Shown piece by piece: positions 51,488 through 60,316 of a DNA stretch of 64,000 nucleotides. Position 1 is the stretch's first letter, and every line of letters begins with the position of its first letter. The position numbers and the translations under genes were made by a program. Source of the stretch: Aquimarina megaterium XH134 (GTDB taxonomy: Bacteria; Bacteroidota; Bacteroidia; Flavobacteriales; Flavobacteriaceae); the NCBI RefSeq assembly GCF_000520975.1, contig NZ_JACB01000032.1:107550-171549 (forward strand). Reading direction: 5' to 3'. The notes under the pieces were generated by a model. It was not told the DNA's origin. It searched no databases and saw only the letters and a list, made by a program, of their open reading frames with translations.

Positions 51488-52467
51488 TGGTTATACATTA
51501 ATTCAGAATTATCTCTAGGTGTCTTTGGGTCGTCTTTTATCATTTTTGCAATATCATCTTTACGCATAAATACAACACCTTTATGTTTCTTAGCATACTG
51601 TATGAATAGGTCTACCGCACGAACAATTGATGGTGCCCCACCGATTCTGTCGTGTAAACTCACAGACATCATTCTTCTTTTACTTCCTGCTTCATCATAT
51701 AATTGATCAAACTCCATTTTTAATTGATTTAAAAACTGGCCAGGAGTCCAATTTTTACCTTCAATATTTACGATATCATTATTACGAAGTGTATACGGCA
51801 TGACTACAAAATCCTTTCCTCTAACCTCTGTGATAAATGGTTCGTCATGGCTTAAATCATCTATATGATATAAGAAATCAAGTTCTTGTAGCACTTTTAG
51901 TGTGTTGGGACTACGTCGTAGCCAATTCGCATTATAACCTCTACCGCGTTGTCCGGTAATCGTTTCAACTGTGTCAATACCAGTTTTTATAAATGCTAAT
52001 TCCTGTTCATATGTCATATCCCATTGGTCACTCCATGCGATACCATGTGCAGCAATTTCATGACCGCGATTTGCTATAGCTTTGGCAACTTCGGGGTATT
52101 TGATAGCAGCAGCGCCAACGATATGAGAACTAACTTTGATATTGTGTTTATCCCACAAATCAAGCATTCGGTAAATACCTTCTTTGGCACCGTAACGAAA
52201 CCAACTTTGTGCGGGAAGATCAGGATGTCCCTTTGGTAATGGTTTTGCTGCAAAAGAACTTTCTGCGCCCTCTGGTTGTCCGCCAGTTTCAAATTGCATT
52301 GAGAATGAGATGACCAGTCGTGCATTATTTGGCCAGAAATGATCTGTTATGCTATCGGTTTCTATTGTGGTGGTCTTTATAAGTTTTTTTTCTGAAGTAT
52401 GACTAGAAAATAGAACTACACATGCGCTTATAGAGAGTATTAAAAAAGATATTTTTATTGGTTTCAT
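51484..52467 (-). CDS. Polysaccharide deacetylase-family protein, exported
   Basis: 327 aa with an N-terminal hydrophobic signal (residues about 7-22). A NodB-like/PuuE-like domain: RLVISFSMQFETGGQPEG at the first strand, the metal-binding GHEIAAHGIAWSDQWDM, and RGYNANWLRRSPNTLKVL. The usual first-motif Asp-Asp of chitin deacetylases is not present, which brings it closer to the PuuE/allantoinase-like branch. It may act on an amide or acetylated glycan in the periplasm. First gene of the minus-strand operon, divergent from an AraC regulator. Confidence 0.75.
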   Translation of the reverse strand: MKPIKISFLILSISACVVLFSSHTSEKKLIKTTTIETDSITDHFWPNNARLVISFSMQFETGGQPEGAESSFAAKPLPKGHPDLPAQSWFRYGAKEGIYRMLDLWDKHNIKVSSHIVGAAAIKYPEVAKAIANRGHEIAAHGIAWSDQWDMTYEQELAFIKTGIDTVETITGQRGRGYNANWLRRSPNTLKVLQELDFLYHIDDLSHDEPFITEVRGKDFVVMPYTLRNNDIVNIEGKNWTPGQFLNQLKMEFDQLYDEAGSKRRMMSVSLHDRIGGAPSIVRAVDLFIQYAKKHKGVVFMRKDDIAKMIKDDPKTPRDNSELMYNQ

Positions 52468-52493
52468 TGGATTTTACCATTTGATTTATAATG

Positions 52494-52547
52494 CAAATTT
52501 AGATGAAGGAAGAAGTCTGTTTTTGGTACATATTCATTGTATATTTG
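52494..52547. promoter_or_regulatory. Divergent promoters of the deacetylase operon and its AraC gene
   Basis: On the minus strand TAAATTTG (52494-52501) is an exact -7 box, 27 bp before the deacetylase start. On the plus strand TATATTTG (52540-52547) is an exact -7 box that places the AraC transcript start near 52553. The two -7 boxes lie about 38 bp apart, face to back, so one bound regulator could affect both. Confidence 0.55.
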
Positions 52548-52570
52548 TAAAAATCTATGCTAGTATACTT

Positions 52571-53401
52571 GTGTCAAAACGTTTTTTTAGTGCAAAATCT
52601 TTAAATGTATTCGAACTGTCGCTTGATAAGTGGGAGTATCCAAAGCATTCTCATAATTTTTTCGAATTGATTTTTATTCTCAAGGGGAATGGGCAACACA
52701 TTTTAAATGAGAGTGTTTTTGAATATGCAGAAGGGGATATCTTCTTATTGACGCCAAAGGACGAACACGAATTTATCATTAGTGATCATACAGATTTTGG
52801 CTTTATTAAATTCACAGAGCAGCTTTTTATAGAAAAAACAGAACTTGTTTCTGATTTAAAATGGCGAAAGAATATAGATGCTATTGTATTACATGCTAAT
52901 AGTATTCCCGAAAATATTATTTCTAATACTACAGATAGATCGCATGTATTCGAATTGTTTCGAATTATTAAAAAGGAGTACCAAACCCCCTCCTTGTATA
53001 GCCGCTCGATTTTATTAGAGCTATTAGGTGCATTATTAATTATAATATCAAGAAACCTTAATAAGAATGTTGCTATACCTACCATTTCTGAAGAAGAAAA
53101 GGTGAGTGATGTACTCACATATATTCGGCAGAACGTTTTGGATAAGGATGCTATTAGAATAAAAAAAATTGCTGCAACATTTAATATGTCTCCTAGTTAT
53201 GTAAGTGTATTTATTAAAAAGCATGCGGGTATTTCGATACAGCAATATGTAATTCAGACAAAAATCAAAATGGCAGAACGATTATTGAAACAAACAAATT
53301 TGAATATTTCTGAAATAGCTCAAAAAACAGGTTTTACAGACTCTAGTCATTTTAATAAACTATTTAAAAAATATACAGGTAAAAACCCGAGTGACTTTTA
53401 A
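52571..53401 (+). CDS. AraC-family regulator with N-terminal cupin
   Basis: 277 aa if it starts at GTG 52571. The frame is open to 52481 without an ATG, and its first 30 codons overlap the -7 box, so the GTG is preferred. An N-terminal cupin sensor (WEYPKHSHNFFELIFILKG) lies at residues about 18-110. The C-terminal AraC domain has IKKIAATFNMSPSYVSVFIK and ISEIAQKTGFTDSSHFNKLF. It is divergent from the deacetylase/DoxX/ene-reductase operon and is its most likely regulator. Confidence 0.8.
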   Translation: MSKRFFSAKSLNVFELSLDKWEYPKHSHNFFELIFILKGNGQHILNESVFEYAEGDIFLLTPKDEHEFIISDHTDFGFIKFTEQLFIEKTELVSDLKWRKNIDAIVLHANSIPENIISNTTDRSHVFELFRIIKKEYQTPSLYSRSILLELLGALLIIISRNLNKNVAIPTISEEEKVSDVLTYIRQNVLDKDAIRIKKIAATFNMSPSYVSVFIKKHAGISIQQYVIQTKIKMAERLLKQTNLNISEIAQKTGFTDSSHFNKLFKKYTGKNPSDF

Positions 53402-53487
53402 TCAACCAAAATAATTTTATAATTAATGTTTTTTTGGAGTCATTATTGTGATAATGTTTAATCTATAAATTTCTATACATTTAGATA

Positions 53488-54591
53488 ATGGAGATAAATT
53501 ATAATGTTGTATCGCTGATCGACACTCTTGGGTTAATACAAGGGGTTATTCTTGGTCTGTTACTTATTATTATAAATAGAAAAAGGGATAAGTCTACTTT
53601 GTTTTTGGGTTTGTTTATAATTGTATATGCCTTAAACTTGCTCCCGGCAATATTAGAAGATTTAAATATTACAACGTATTATCCTCGATACAATTTATTG
53701 CCTTTTGATTTTACCTGGTTGATGTTTCCTTTATTTTACATCTACGTTCAGCAGGTTTCAATACTCTCTAAAAACAAACTCAATTATGGGGTGCTAATCC
53801 CGGGAGTATTAGAATTTATTATCGGAATAGTTGTGTTTTTTCAGGATAATGACTCGAAAATAATAATAGAAGAATCTCTTTGGTATAATCTTGTACTTTT
53901 AGGAGGAGTTCTTTTTTCTTTCTATATAGGTTTTAAAACTTTAAACTTTATAAAAAAACATACCAAAGAGTTAAAAGATCAATATACGTCTACAGAATAC
54001 AGAGAGTTACGTTGGGCAAGAGGGTTTGTTGGTTTTGGGCTTCTCCTTACTTTTATTGCAATAGCTTCAGAGTTTTTTGACACTGGTTTTTACCTTCATC
54101 TAACTCTTTCTACTATTAATGTTATGTTATTGTATTGGATATCGGTACGAGGTATTCTTCAGCAAAATGTAAAGACTTTAATCCCTATTGAGGATAGTGA
54201 AAAAACTGTTGACAAAAATGACAAAAACAATGGTTCTTTAATAAATAATGAAAGTACAATACAATTACTACAAGAAATAAAGAAATATATTCAGGATGAA
54301 AAGGTATATACTATACCTGATTTAACTATCATTGATATTGCAGAAAAGATAGGAGCACATCCCAAACGTATTTCTGGTGTAATAAATTCCCAGCTTAATC
54401 AAAATTTCAACTCATATATCAATAGTTTTAGAGTTAAAAAAGCAAAAGAACTTCTAAGAAGTGATATTGCAAATAGTTTAAGCGTCGAAGGCATTGGTAA
54501 CGAAGTTGGTTTCCAAAGTAAAAGTACGTTTTATGATGCTTTTAGAAAATATACAGGCACTACTCCTTCTCGTTTTAAAAACGACGAATAA
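53488..54591 (+). CDS. Seven-transmembrane AraC-type regulator
   Basis: 367 aa. Seven hydrophobic segments fill residues about 10-225, then a linker and a C-terminal AraC domain (about 260-367; IIDIAEKIGAHPKRISGVIN and VEGIGNEVGFQSKSTFYDAF). This is a one-component membrane sensor-regulator seen in Flavobacteriia; the signal is unknown. It is followed by two palindromes and by the S41 peptidase cluster, which it may control. Confidence 0.85.
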   Translation: MEINYNVVSLIDTLGLIQGVILGLLLIIINRKRDKSTLFLGLFIIVYALNLLPAILEDLNITTYYPRYNLLPFDFTWLMFPLFYIYVQQVSILSKNKLNYGVLIPGVLEFIIGIVVFFQDNDSKIIIEESLWYNLVLLGGVLFSFYIGFKTLNFIKKHTKELKDQYTSTEYRELRWARGFVGFGLLLTFIAIASEFFDTGFYLHLTLSTINVMLLYWISVRGILQQNVKTLIPIEDSEKTVDKNDKNNGSLINNESTIQLLQEIKKYIQDEKVYTIPDLTIIDIAEKIGAHPKRISGVINSQLNQNFNSYINSFRVKKAKELLRSDIANSLSVEGIGNEVGFQSKSTFYDAFRKYTGTTPSRFKNDE

Positions 54592-54611
54592 CCTTCTTTT
54601 TTTATGTCCGG

Positions 54612-54677
54612 ATTCCTGAAACAGGAATGAAACCTTTGATTTTACTACTATTTCCGTTCGGATTTCTGAAATCCGAA
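54612..54677. promoter_or_regulatory. Two palindromes downstream of the 7TM-AraC gene
   Basis: ATTCCTG-AAA-CAGGAAT (54612-54628) and TTCGGATTT-CTG-AAATCCGAA (54657-54677) are both perfect. TGTCCGGATTC just before the first (54605-54615) resembles the left half of the lipoprotein promoter module. They precede the small membrane protein and S41 peptidase genes. A near -7 box AATCTTTG is at 54722-54729. Confidence 0.5.
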
Positions 54678-54756
54678 CCGCTACTCTATTGGTTTTCTTG
54701 GCCGTCTTTTTCCTTTTAACAAATCTTTGTGCAACGTTAAAATAAACTATTCAAAA

Positions 54757-54960
54757 ATGAAACGTGTAGTTATAATATTACTGGTTTTTTTAATTGTGAT
54801 CTGGTCCAGTTTTATTGTTTGGGAGTTACAGATAACCAAATGGGAAAAAACCATAACTGGTCCGGCAATACGAGTCGATATGGTTCTTATACTCCCCATC
54901 CTGATTGGAGTAACTATTTATGTGATTGATCAAATTATTACAATATTAAAAAAGAAATGA
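54757..54960 (+). CDS. Small two-helix membrane protein
   Basis: 67 aa from ATG 54757; the in-frame TTG at 54727 lies in the probable promoter. Two hydrophobic helices (about residues 4-22 and 42-63). Unknown function. It overlaps the S41 peptidase start by 4 bp (ATGA), so translation is coupled. Confidence 0.6.
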   Translation: MKRVVIILLVFLIVIWSSFIVWELQITKWEKTITGPAIRVDMVLILPILIGVTIYVIDQIITILKKK

Positions 54961-56852
54961 AAAAACTAACATACATAATCAATCTCTTATTTTTTATAAG
55001 TATTTCTGTATATGGCCAGAAGATTCAAGATTTAGAATATTTATTAGATCGAGAATGGAAATACGATCCATCGGGAATAGAATCTGTAGTCGAGGATTTA
55101 TATGTGAAAATATTGACCGAAGTAGAAAAAAAGGGTAATAAAAAAGAAGGCAAAGAACTAAAATCTAATAAAAAGGAAATACTATTATCAATTAAAGAAT
55201 TGGCATCCAATGCCAGATTCAAATTCAATTCAGACTATACATTAAATACAGAGGTAAATGGAGATGTTACCGAAGAGAAATGGACGTATAATGGTAATAG
55301 CAAAACGATAAGTTATGTAAATAGTAAAACTAATGAAATCAATACCAGAACGATTAAAAAACTAACCGAAACTGAGTTTGTTTTTGTTAATCAAGATGGA
55401 CAGGAGATAGCATTTATACCAGCATCGCCAAGACAACCATTTGATCCTTTAGTATTAAAAGAAGATTTAAAAATCTACCGTAATATTATAGAAACGGCAC
55501 ATAGTGGAATGTATTTGTATACTTCTAAAGAGGTCTTTGACTCAATATTCAAAAAAGCAAATGAAAAACTACCAACACTCAAAAACGCTAGGGAATTTTA
55601 TAATCTAATTACGGGTATTCATACCAAAATTAATTGTGGACATTCTAGTTTTTATACCTCTGGAGACATTTTTTCAGAAGTAAAGAACAATGCTACCAAA
55701 GCCTTTTTCCCTTTTAAAGTGAAATTTTTAAAAGATACATTAGTCGTTGCTCAGGATTATGAGAAATTAAAGAAGGGAACTCAAATTTTAAGTATTAACG
55801 GAAACACAATTAAAAAGATAACTACAGAAACTTTTAAGTTACTGAGTTCAGATGGGTATAATACTACTTTTAAATACAGGCAATTAGAAGATGATTTTTC
55901 GACCAACTACTTTTTGGCTTTTGGACCACAAGAGAAATTTACCATAGCATATTTGCATGATTCAGATAAGGAAAGCTGTACTGTAAAATTACCGGGAATT
56001 CCGAAATCCGAATTAGAAAATACAGTTACAGAAAGTCATTATGAAAAACCATATTACTTAGAATATGTGGATGATAATACGGCTTTATTAACAGTAAATA
56101 CATTTTCGACTGAAACCCGAAAGAATCAAAAAAAATTCTTCGGATTCCTTAAAAACGCTTTCAGTGAAATAAATAAAAAAGGAATTAAGAATCTGATTTT
56201 AGATATCAGAGAAAACACTGGTGGAGATGATGGAAATGATATGGAATTAGCTTCGTACCTAATTGATACACATTTTAAAGAAAACAAGTATAGAAAATTA
56301 AACACCATTGATAATGTACCACCATATCCGCAGTATTTACTGCCACAATGGTATGATATGATGGAATTAGATGCCGATAGTAAACCTGAGGCTATCCAAA
56401 AAACTATGAAGAAAATGGTGAAAGAAGAAATGATAAAAGGAGATGATGGGGCGTATTATTGGAGAGAAGATAAGGTTATTCATCGTGATCCGGCAAAAAA
56501 CAAGTTTAAAGGAAATGTATTTGTCTTAACAAGTGGTAGAGTTTTTTCTGGTGGAGGTTTGTTTAGCGCACTAGTGAGGGATAAAAGTAATGCCATTTTT
56601 ATTGGAGAAGAAACTGGAGGAGGATATTACAGACATACAGGATCTATTCCATTGTTTTATAATCTACCCAATTCTAAATTAATCTTTTCCATCTTCATTG
56701 TGATTAATGAGCAAGATGTCGATAAGAAATTATTTCCAGAAGGTAGTGGTACTGTACCACAGTATAAAGTATACCAAACAATTGAAGAGTTTATCGAAGG
56801 AAAAGATGCTGTTATAGAGAAAACAAAACAATTGATAAAAGAAGTGAAGTAA
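54957..56852 (+). CDS. S41 peptidase with N-terminal lipocalin-like domain
   Basis: 631 aa. Signal peptide ending SVYGQ. Residues about 25-155 look like a lipocalin-type beta-barrel (FKFNSDYTLNTEVNGDVTEEK followed by strand pairs). The S41/tricorn-type catalytic domain has NLILDIRENTGGDDGNDM and the nucleophile region TSGRVFSGGGLFSALV, then GEETGGGYYRHTG. It is secreted or periplasmic; substrate unknown. There is no PDZ domain of the usual sequence. Second gene of an operon with a small membrane protein. Confidence 0.8.
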   Translation: MKKLTYIINLLFFISISVYGQKIQDLEYLLDREWKYDPSGIESVVEDLYVKILTEVEKKGNKKEGKELKSNKKEILLSIKELASNARFKFNSDYTLNTEVNGDVTEEKWTYNGNSKTISYVNSKTNEINTRTIKKLTETEFVFVNQDGQEIAFIPASPRQPFDPLVLKEDLKIYRNIIETAHSGMYLYTSKEVFDSIFKKANEKLPTLKNAREFYNLITGIHTKINCGHSSFYTSGDIFSEVKNNATKAFFPFKVKFLKDTLVVAQDYEKLKKGTQILSINGNTIKKITTETFKLLSSDGYNTTFKYRQLEDDFSTNYFLAFGPQEKFTIAYLHDSDKESCTVKLPGIPKSELENTVTESHYEKPYYLEYVDDNTALLTVNTFSTETRKNQKKFFGFLKNAFSEINKKGIKNLILDIRENTGGDDGNDMELASYLIDTHFKENKYRKLNTIDNVPPYPQYLLPQWYDMMELDADSKPEAIQKTMKKMVKEEMIKGDDGAYYWREDKVIHRDPAKNKFKGNVFVLTSGRVFSGGGLFSALVRDKSNAIFIGEETGGGYYRHTGSIPLFYNLPNSKLIFSIFIVINEQDVDKKLFPEGSGTVPQYKVYQTIEEFIEGKDAVIEKTKQLIKEVK

Positions 56853-56948
56853 TATTTAGACAGTAAAAAATAGGGTGTTCTAGAAGTTTACTGTTGTGTA
56901 AGAAGGAAGAACACTGAAATTAATAATAAATAATAAAAAGTAAGAAAA

Positions 56949-57416
56949 ATGAAAAAAGTAATTCTATTAAGCGGATTTATTATCGCATCAATTGTAACAA
57001 GTAGTGCACAAACTTCGACTCCAAAATATGAAGTAAAGGTTATTACCAGTGTAGAATCTATAGTTCCAAGTGGTTTAGGGCGTTCAAGACTTATTTCAGC
57101 AAATGCAGAAAGAGATTATAAGGAATTCACTTCTACACAAACAGAAGATGATAATACACGTAATAAATCAAAAAGAAAAGCAATTCGTGTTAAGGATTTT
57201 GAGGAAACTAAACTTTTAAACTTTTACAATCTGGTAGGGATTCGTTTTCAGAATATTGCAGCAAACGATGCGGTAATTTCATCAAAGATAACTACAATGC
57301 TGGCAGAAGGTTGGGATCTGATTTTTGTAACCAGTGCCGTAGAAAGTGATGCAGGCGAAGGAGATAGCAATGGGATATTTATTACACGTTTCATTTTTAA
57401 ACGCGCAATACAATAG
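56949..57416 (+). CDS. Small secreted protein
   Basis: 155 aa with signal peptide ending SSAQ. The mature part is mostly polar, with one Arg/Lys-rich segment (NKSKRKAIRVKDFEE). Not recognised. It lies between the S41 peptidase and a barrel gene and may share their transcript. Confidence 0.6.
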   Translation: MKKVILLSGFIIASIVTSSAQTSTPKYEVKVITSVESIVPSGLGRSRLISANAERDYKEFTSTQTEDDNTRNKSKRKAIRVKDFEETKLLNFYNLVGIRFQNIAANDAVISSKITTMLAEGWDLIFVTSAVESDAGEGDSNGIFITRFIFKRAIQ

Positions 57417-57441
57417 TGAATTAATTCATAAAAACGAAAAC

Positions 57442-58215
57442 ATGAAAAAAACCTATTTAATTGTGCTCTTTTTTGCAGTTAGCTTAGTACAGCTTCATGC
57501 ACAAAAAACGTCCTCTTTTTATGTTGATATTGGAGGTGGTTTTTCCTCCTTTCAGGACGTAAAATACTCTAATGTAAAGTATAATGGATTTGGTGGTGTA
57601 TTTGGATTAGGGTATCTAAAAGAAAATGAAAAAGCAATTTGGGGAATTAATTTACAAGGAATAGTAACTACAGAAAAAGCTGCTACTCACGACAATACAG
57701 TTAGCACTTATAATCCTATGTTGCAGGCCAAATATCTTCATCGTATTAAAGAAAATCTATTTATTGGTGCAACATGGGACGTGCTGGATTTATATGCAAA
57801 AAACTTTGATGGTTTGGGCAATAACAGTGCATATAATGTAACAGGAAGCACATTGTGGGCTTCGGCAATATATGATTATAAAAAGTTTCGTTTTGGCTTA
57901 GATTTAGGATTGGTTTCTTATTTCAAAGAAAGTACGGGGTTTGCTTTTTCGGCATCGCAGAATGTACTGGAGAATGGAGATTTTGATTATCAAAATGATA
58001 AAATAGATAGCCCTTTTGCCTTTAAGTACTATGAATTGAGAACTATACCCAGACATTTTCAGGTAAGAACAAGCATACGATATCAATTATCAAACCGGTT
58101 TTCTGTAGGTTATAAATGGCATCTGAGGAAGTTTTCTGAGGTTAAGAAGTATCCGGTAACGTATGGTATACATTCACTCTCTATTCGATATAATATTTTT
58201 AAACGCACTAAGTAA
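57442..58215 (+). CDS. Outer membrane beta-barrel protein
   Basis: 257 aa from ATG 57442. The frame extends upstream to 57346, overlapping the preceding gene, but the signal peptide MKKTYLIVLFFAVSLVQLHAQ marks the true start. Alternating aromatic/hydrophobic strands (FYVDIGGGFSSF, GFGGVFGLGYL, RFGLDLGLVSYF, TSIRYQLSNRFSVGYKWHL) and a final strand ending SIRYNIF suggest an eight- to ten-strand barrel. Function unknown. Confidence 0.72.
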   Translation: MKKTYLIVLFFAVSLVQLHAQKTSSFYVDIGGGFSSFQDVKYSNVKYNGFGGVFGLGYLKENEKAIWGINLQGIVTTEKAATHDNTVSTYNPMLQAKYLHRIKENLFIGATWDVLDLYAKNFDGLGNNSAYNVTGSTLWASAIYDYKKFRFGLDLGLVSYFKESTGFAFSASQNVLENGDFDYQNDKIDSPFAFKYYELRTIPRHFQVRTSIRYQLSNRFSVGYKWHLRKFSEVKKYPVTYGIHSLSIRYNIFKRTK

Positions 58216-58255
58216 GAGTGATGCATTTTAATTAATTTTTTAATAAAACATTGTA

Positions 58256-59305
58256 ATGAAATATCTAAAAATAAAAATGGGTCTTCTTCTATTTTTGGTG
58301 GTGTTCAGTTCTTGCGAAAAAGCGTTGATGGAACCAAATCCAAAAACAGATGCACTTGCTGTATTTGATGAGTACACCACTCTGGTACAGGAGAAATATG
58401 CTATGTTGGAATTTAAGAATGTGAATATAAATACGTTGAGAAGCAACCTTAGAGGAAAGATTAACGCGACTACAACTCAAAAGGAATTTTTTGAAATTCT
58501 AGGAGAGGTTACCAAAAGTTTAAGAGACGGTCATTCTAGCCTTATCGAAGATCAAAACAATCCAAATGGCATGTCTATAAGCTTTGATCTTGAAGAAGGG
58601 TATCCGGTAGGAATAGACGCAGCGATCTTAGTGAATAATTATATTGGTAATACGGTCAATTCTGAAATAAAGACATTATCAGGTGGGCAGGGATTTAGAG
58701 CTGTATGGGGTACTTTACCACAAGATAGAAAAATCGGATACCTATGGATTCCTTCTTGGAATGTTGAGATTTCTGATGATGAAATTGAGCGAATATTCTT
58801 GGATTTAAAAGACACCAAAGGTCTCGTTTTTGATATGCGAACTAATACAGGAGGCGATCCGGCTTTGGCAACCAAATTTGCATCTTATTTCACAAATAAA
58901 CCTATTTATAACGGCTTTGAACGTTTTAAAACAGGTCCGGGACCAAATGATTTTTCTGATAGTCATATCACGCTTCAACCATCGGGTAGTGCAAACAAAT
59001 ACCTGAAACCCGTAATGGTGCTTACCGATAGAAATGTATACAGTGCTTCTACTACTTTCTTGTATTCTGTAGATCCGGTAGAAAGTATAAAAACAGTAGG
59101 ACAAAGAACAGGAGGAGGAAGCGGTTCTGTAGCCGATGGATATTTAGCTAATGGATGGTATTGGAGCCTCTCTACAAGTGAATTTATTGATGCCCAGGGA
59201 AGACATCTGGATGATGGGGTAGATCCAGATATTCCTGTAGTACTTAATCTTGAAGATACAACAAAAGATGAGGTGATAGAGCGTGCAATAGTAGAATTGC
59301 AATAG
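58256..59305 (+). CDS. S41-family peptidase lipoprotein
   Basis: 349 aa. Lipobox VVFSSC followed by E-K-A. The S41 domain has GLVFDMRTNTGGDPALA and the nucleophile region LTDRNVYSASTTFLYS, then GQRTGGGSGSVADG. It lacks an obvious PDZ domain. Together with the peptidase at 54957 this makes two S41 enzymes with different membrane addresses within 5 kb. A terminator follows about 70 bp later. Confidence 0.8.
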   Translation: MKYLKIKMGLLLFLVVFSSCEKALMEPNPKTDALAVFDEYTTLVQEKYAMLEFKNVNINTLRSNLRGKINATTTQKEFFEILGEVTKSLRDGHSSLIEDQNNPNGMSISFDLEEGYPVGIDAAILVNNYIGNTVNSEIKTLSGGQGFRAVWGTLPQDRKIGYLWIPSWNVEISDDEIERIFLDLKDTKGLVFDMRTNTGGDPALATKFASYFTNKPIYNGFERFKTGPGPNDFSDSHITLQPSGSANKYLKPVMVLTDRNVYSASTTFLYSVDPVESIKTVGQRTGGGSGSVADGYLANGWYWSLSTSEFIDAQGRHLDDGVDPDIPVVLNLEDTTKDEVIERAIVELQ

Positions 59306-59372
59306 CGCATAAATCGCTATAGATCTAATCTATATAAAAGCATTAAACGCAGTTAGGTTCGGGGGAGTAGTC

Positions 59373-59414
59373 GCCTGGGGTCGTAGTTAGAAATAGCTAA
59401 AACCTCAGGCTTTC
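59373..59414 (+). terminator. Rho-independent terminator
   Basis: GCCTGGGGT (59373-59381) pairs with ACCTCAGGC (59402-59410) with a 20-nt loop that holds AGTTAGAAATAGCTA; then TTTCT. One G-U pair. It ends the S41 gene cluster. Confidence 0.6.
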
Positions 59415-59596
59415 TATGTTTTAACAAATAATCCAATTAAATATGTTATAGACAGAATAGAGTGATGACCTGAAGATTAATTTAGATAACTCTAAAACCA
59501 AACTCATTACAAAAACACTTCCTTTTTTTCGTTAGGATTGCTTTTTAACATAGTTCTGATAATAGAAAACGATGACTTCTGAATTAAAAATTTAGT

Positions 59597-59641
59597 TTAT
59601 GGTTTTCCGTACATATTAAGTGTGGTAAAACCATAATTTTG
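59597..59641 (+). promoter_or_regulatory. Promoter of the small HTH gene with inverted repeat
   Basis: TAATTTTG (59634-59641) is an exact -7 box. It overlaps the right arm of a perfect 10-bp inverted repeat: TTATGGTTTT (59597-59606) and AAAACCATAA (59627-59636). A protein bound to both arms would cover the -33 and -7 region, so repression is plausible. The leader would be about 85 nt. Confidence 0.5.
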
Positions 59642-59731
59642 TTTTCTATTACTGTACCAATAAGGTAAAGAAGATAATCGAATAATCATTATCATTTTTC
59701 GTAGTACAGTATGTGTTTTTAATCTATAGCT

Positions 59732-59989
59732 ATGAATTCTATGTTAAAGCAAATACAATTGATAGAACGAATTGATCAGCTTATTCGTTTGCAAGCTACC
59801 GGATCTCCTGTAGAACTGGCAGCAAAGTTAGGGATCTCTAAAACCAAATTATATCGTATGCTTTGTATCATGAAAGAATTAGACGCACCTGTAGAATTTG
59901 ATACACTCACACAGAGTTTTGTGTACTCAGAACCGGTAGGATTTACTTTTGGGTTCTATAAAAAAAGGTCAAAAAACGAATATCATTAA
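59732..59989 (+). CDS. Small HTH DNA-binding protein
   Basis: 85 aa. A helix-turn-helix of DeoR/HTH_11 type at residues about 10-52 (IERIDQLIRLQATG, VELAAKLGISKTKLYRMLCIM), with a short wing and no effector domain. It may regulate its own promoter repeat or the large RHS-like gene downstream, 328 bp away. Confidence 0.7.
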   Translation: MNSMLKQIQLIERIDQLIRLQATGSPVELAAKLGISKTKLYRMLCIMKELDAPVEFDTLTQSFVYSEPVGFTFGFYKKRSKNEYH

Positions 59990-60316
59990 CCCTTCTGTTA
60001 GGTAAATAAGAGAACATAACCCATATCTAAAACCTGATACCAGGTACCTGAAACCCCCTTTAAATTTATTTCTAAAAAAACTTTCATTTTTTTTCTCAGT
60101 CCCGAAAAACGAAACTGGGATGATTTAATATTGCATCAGGAATAACTAACATGACATAAAAATAAGTTCATTTATGGTGCTTTACCCATGTTTATAAACA
60201 GTTACTAAAAAGTTGCAGATCAATACAAAAATATTGATTTGTTATCACATTTAGTTATGGTTGTAATTGTAGGTTTGGCACCAGGAAAAACAAAATCAGT
60301 CATTAATTACTTTTTT
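59990..60316. other. Intergenic region (327 bp) with the promoter of the RHS-like gene
   Basis: A consensus -7 box TAGGTTTG is at 60270-60277, 40 bp before the ATG at 60317; no convincing -33 TTG lies at the standard spacing. Overlapping palindromes ACCTG-ATAC-CAGGT (60032-60045) and CAGGTACCTG (60041-60050) occur near the start of the region. No gene was found in it. Confidence 0.5.

Larger units (their letters stand above)
59306..59731. other. Intergenic region (426 bp)
   Basis: It contains the S41 terminator (59373-59414), preceded by GGGGGAGTAGT, a motif that also occurs in the loops of the two structured 3' elements near 41.2-41.7 kb. Further on is the promoter and inverted repeat of the HTH gene (59597-59641). 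The stretch between 59420 and 59590 shows nothing recognisable. Confidence 0.5.
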
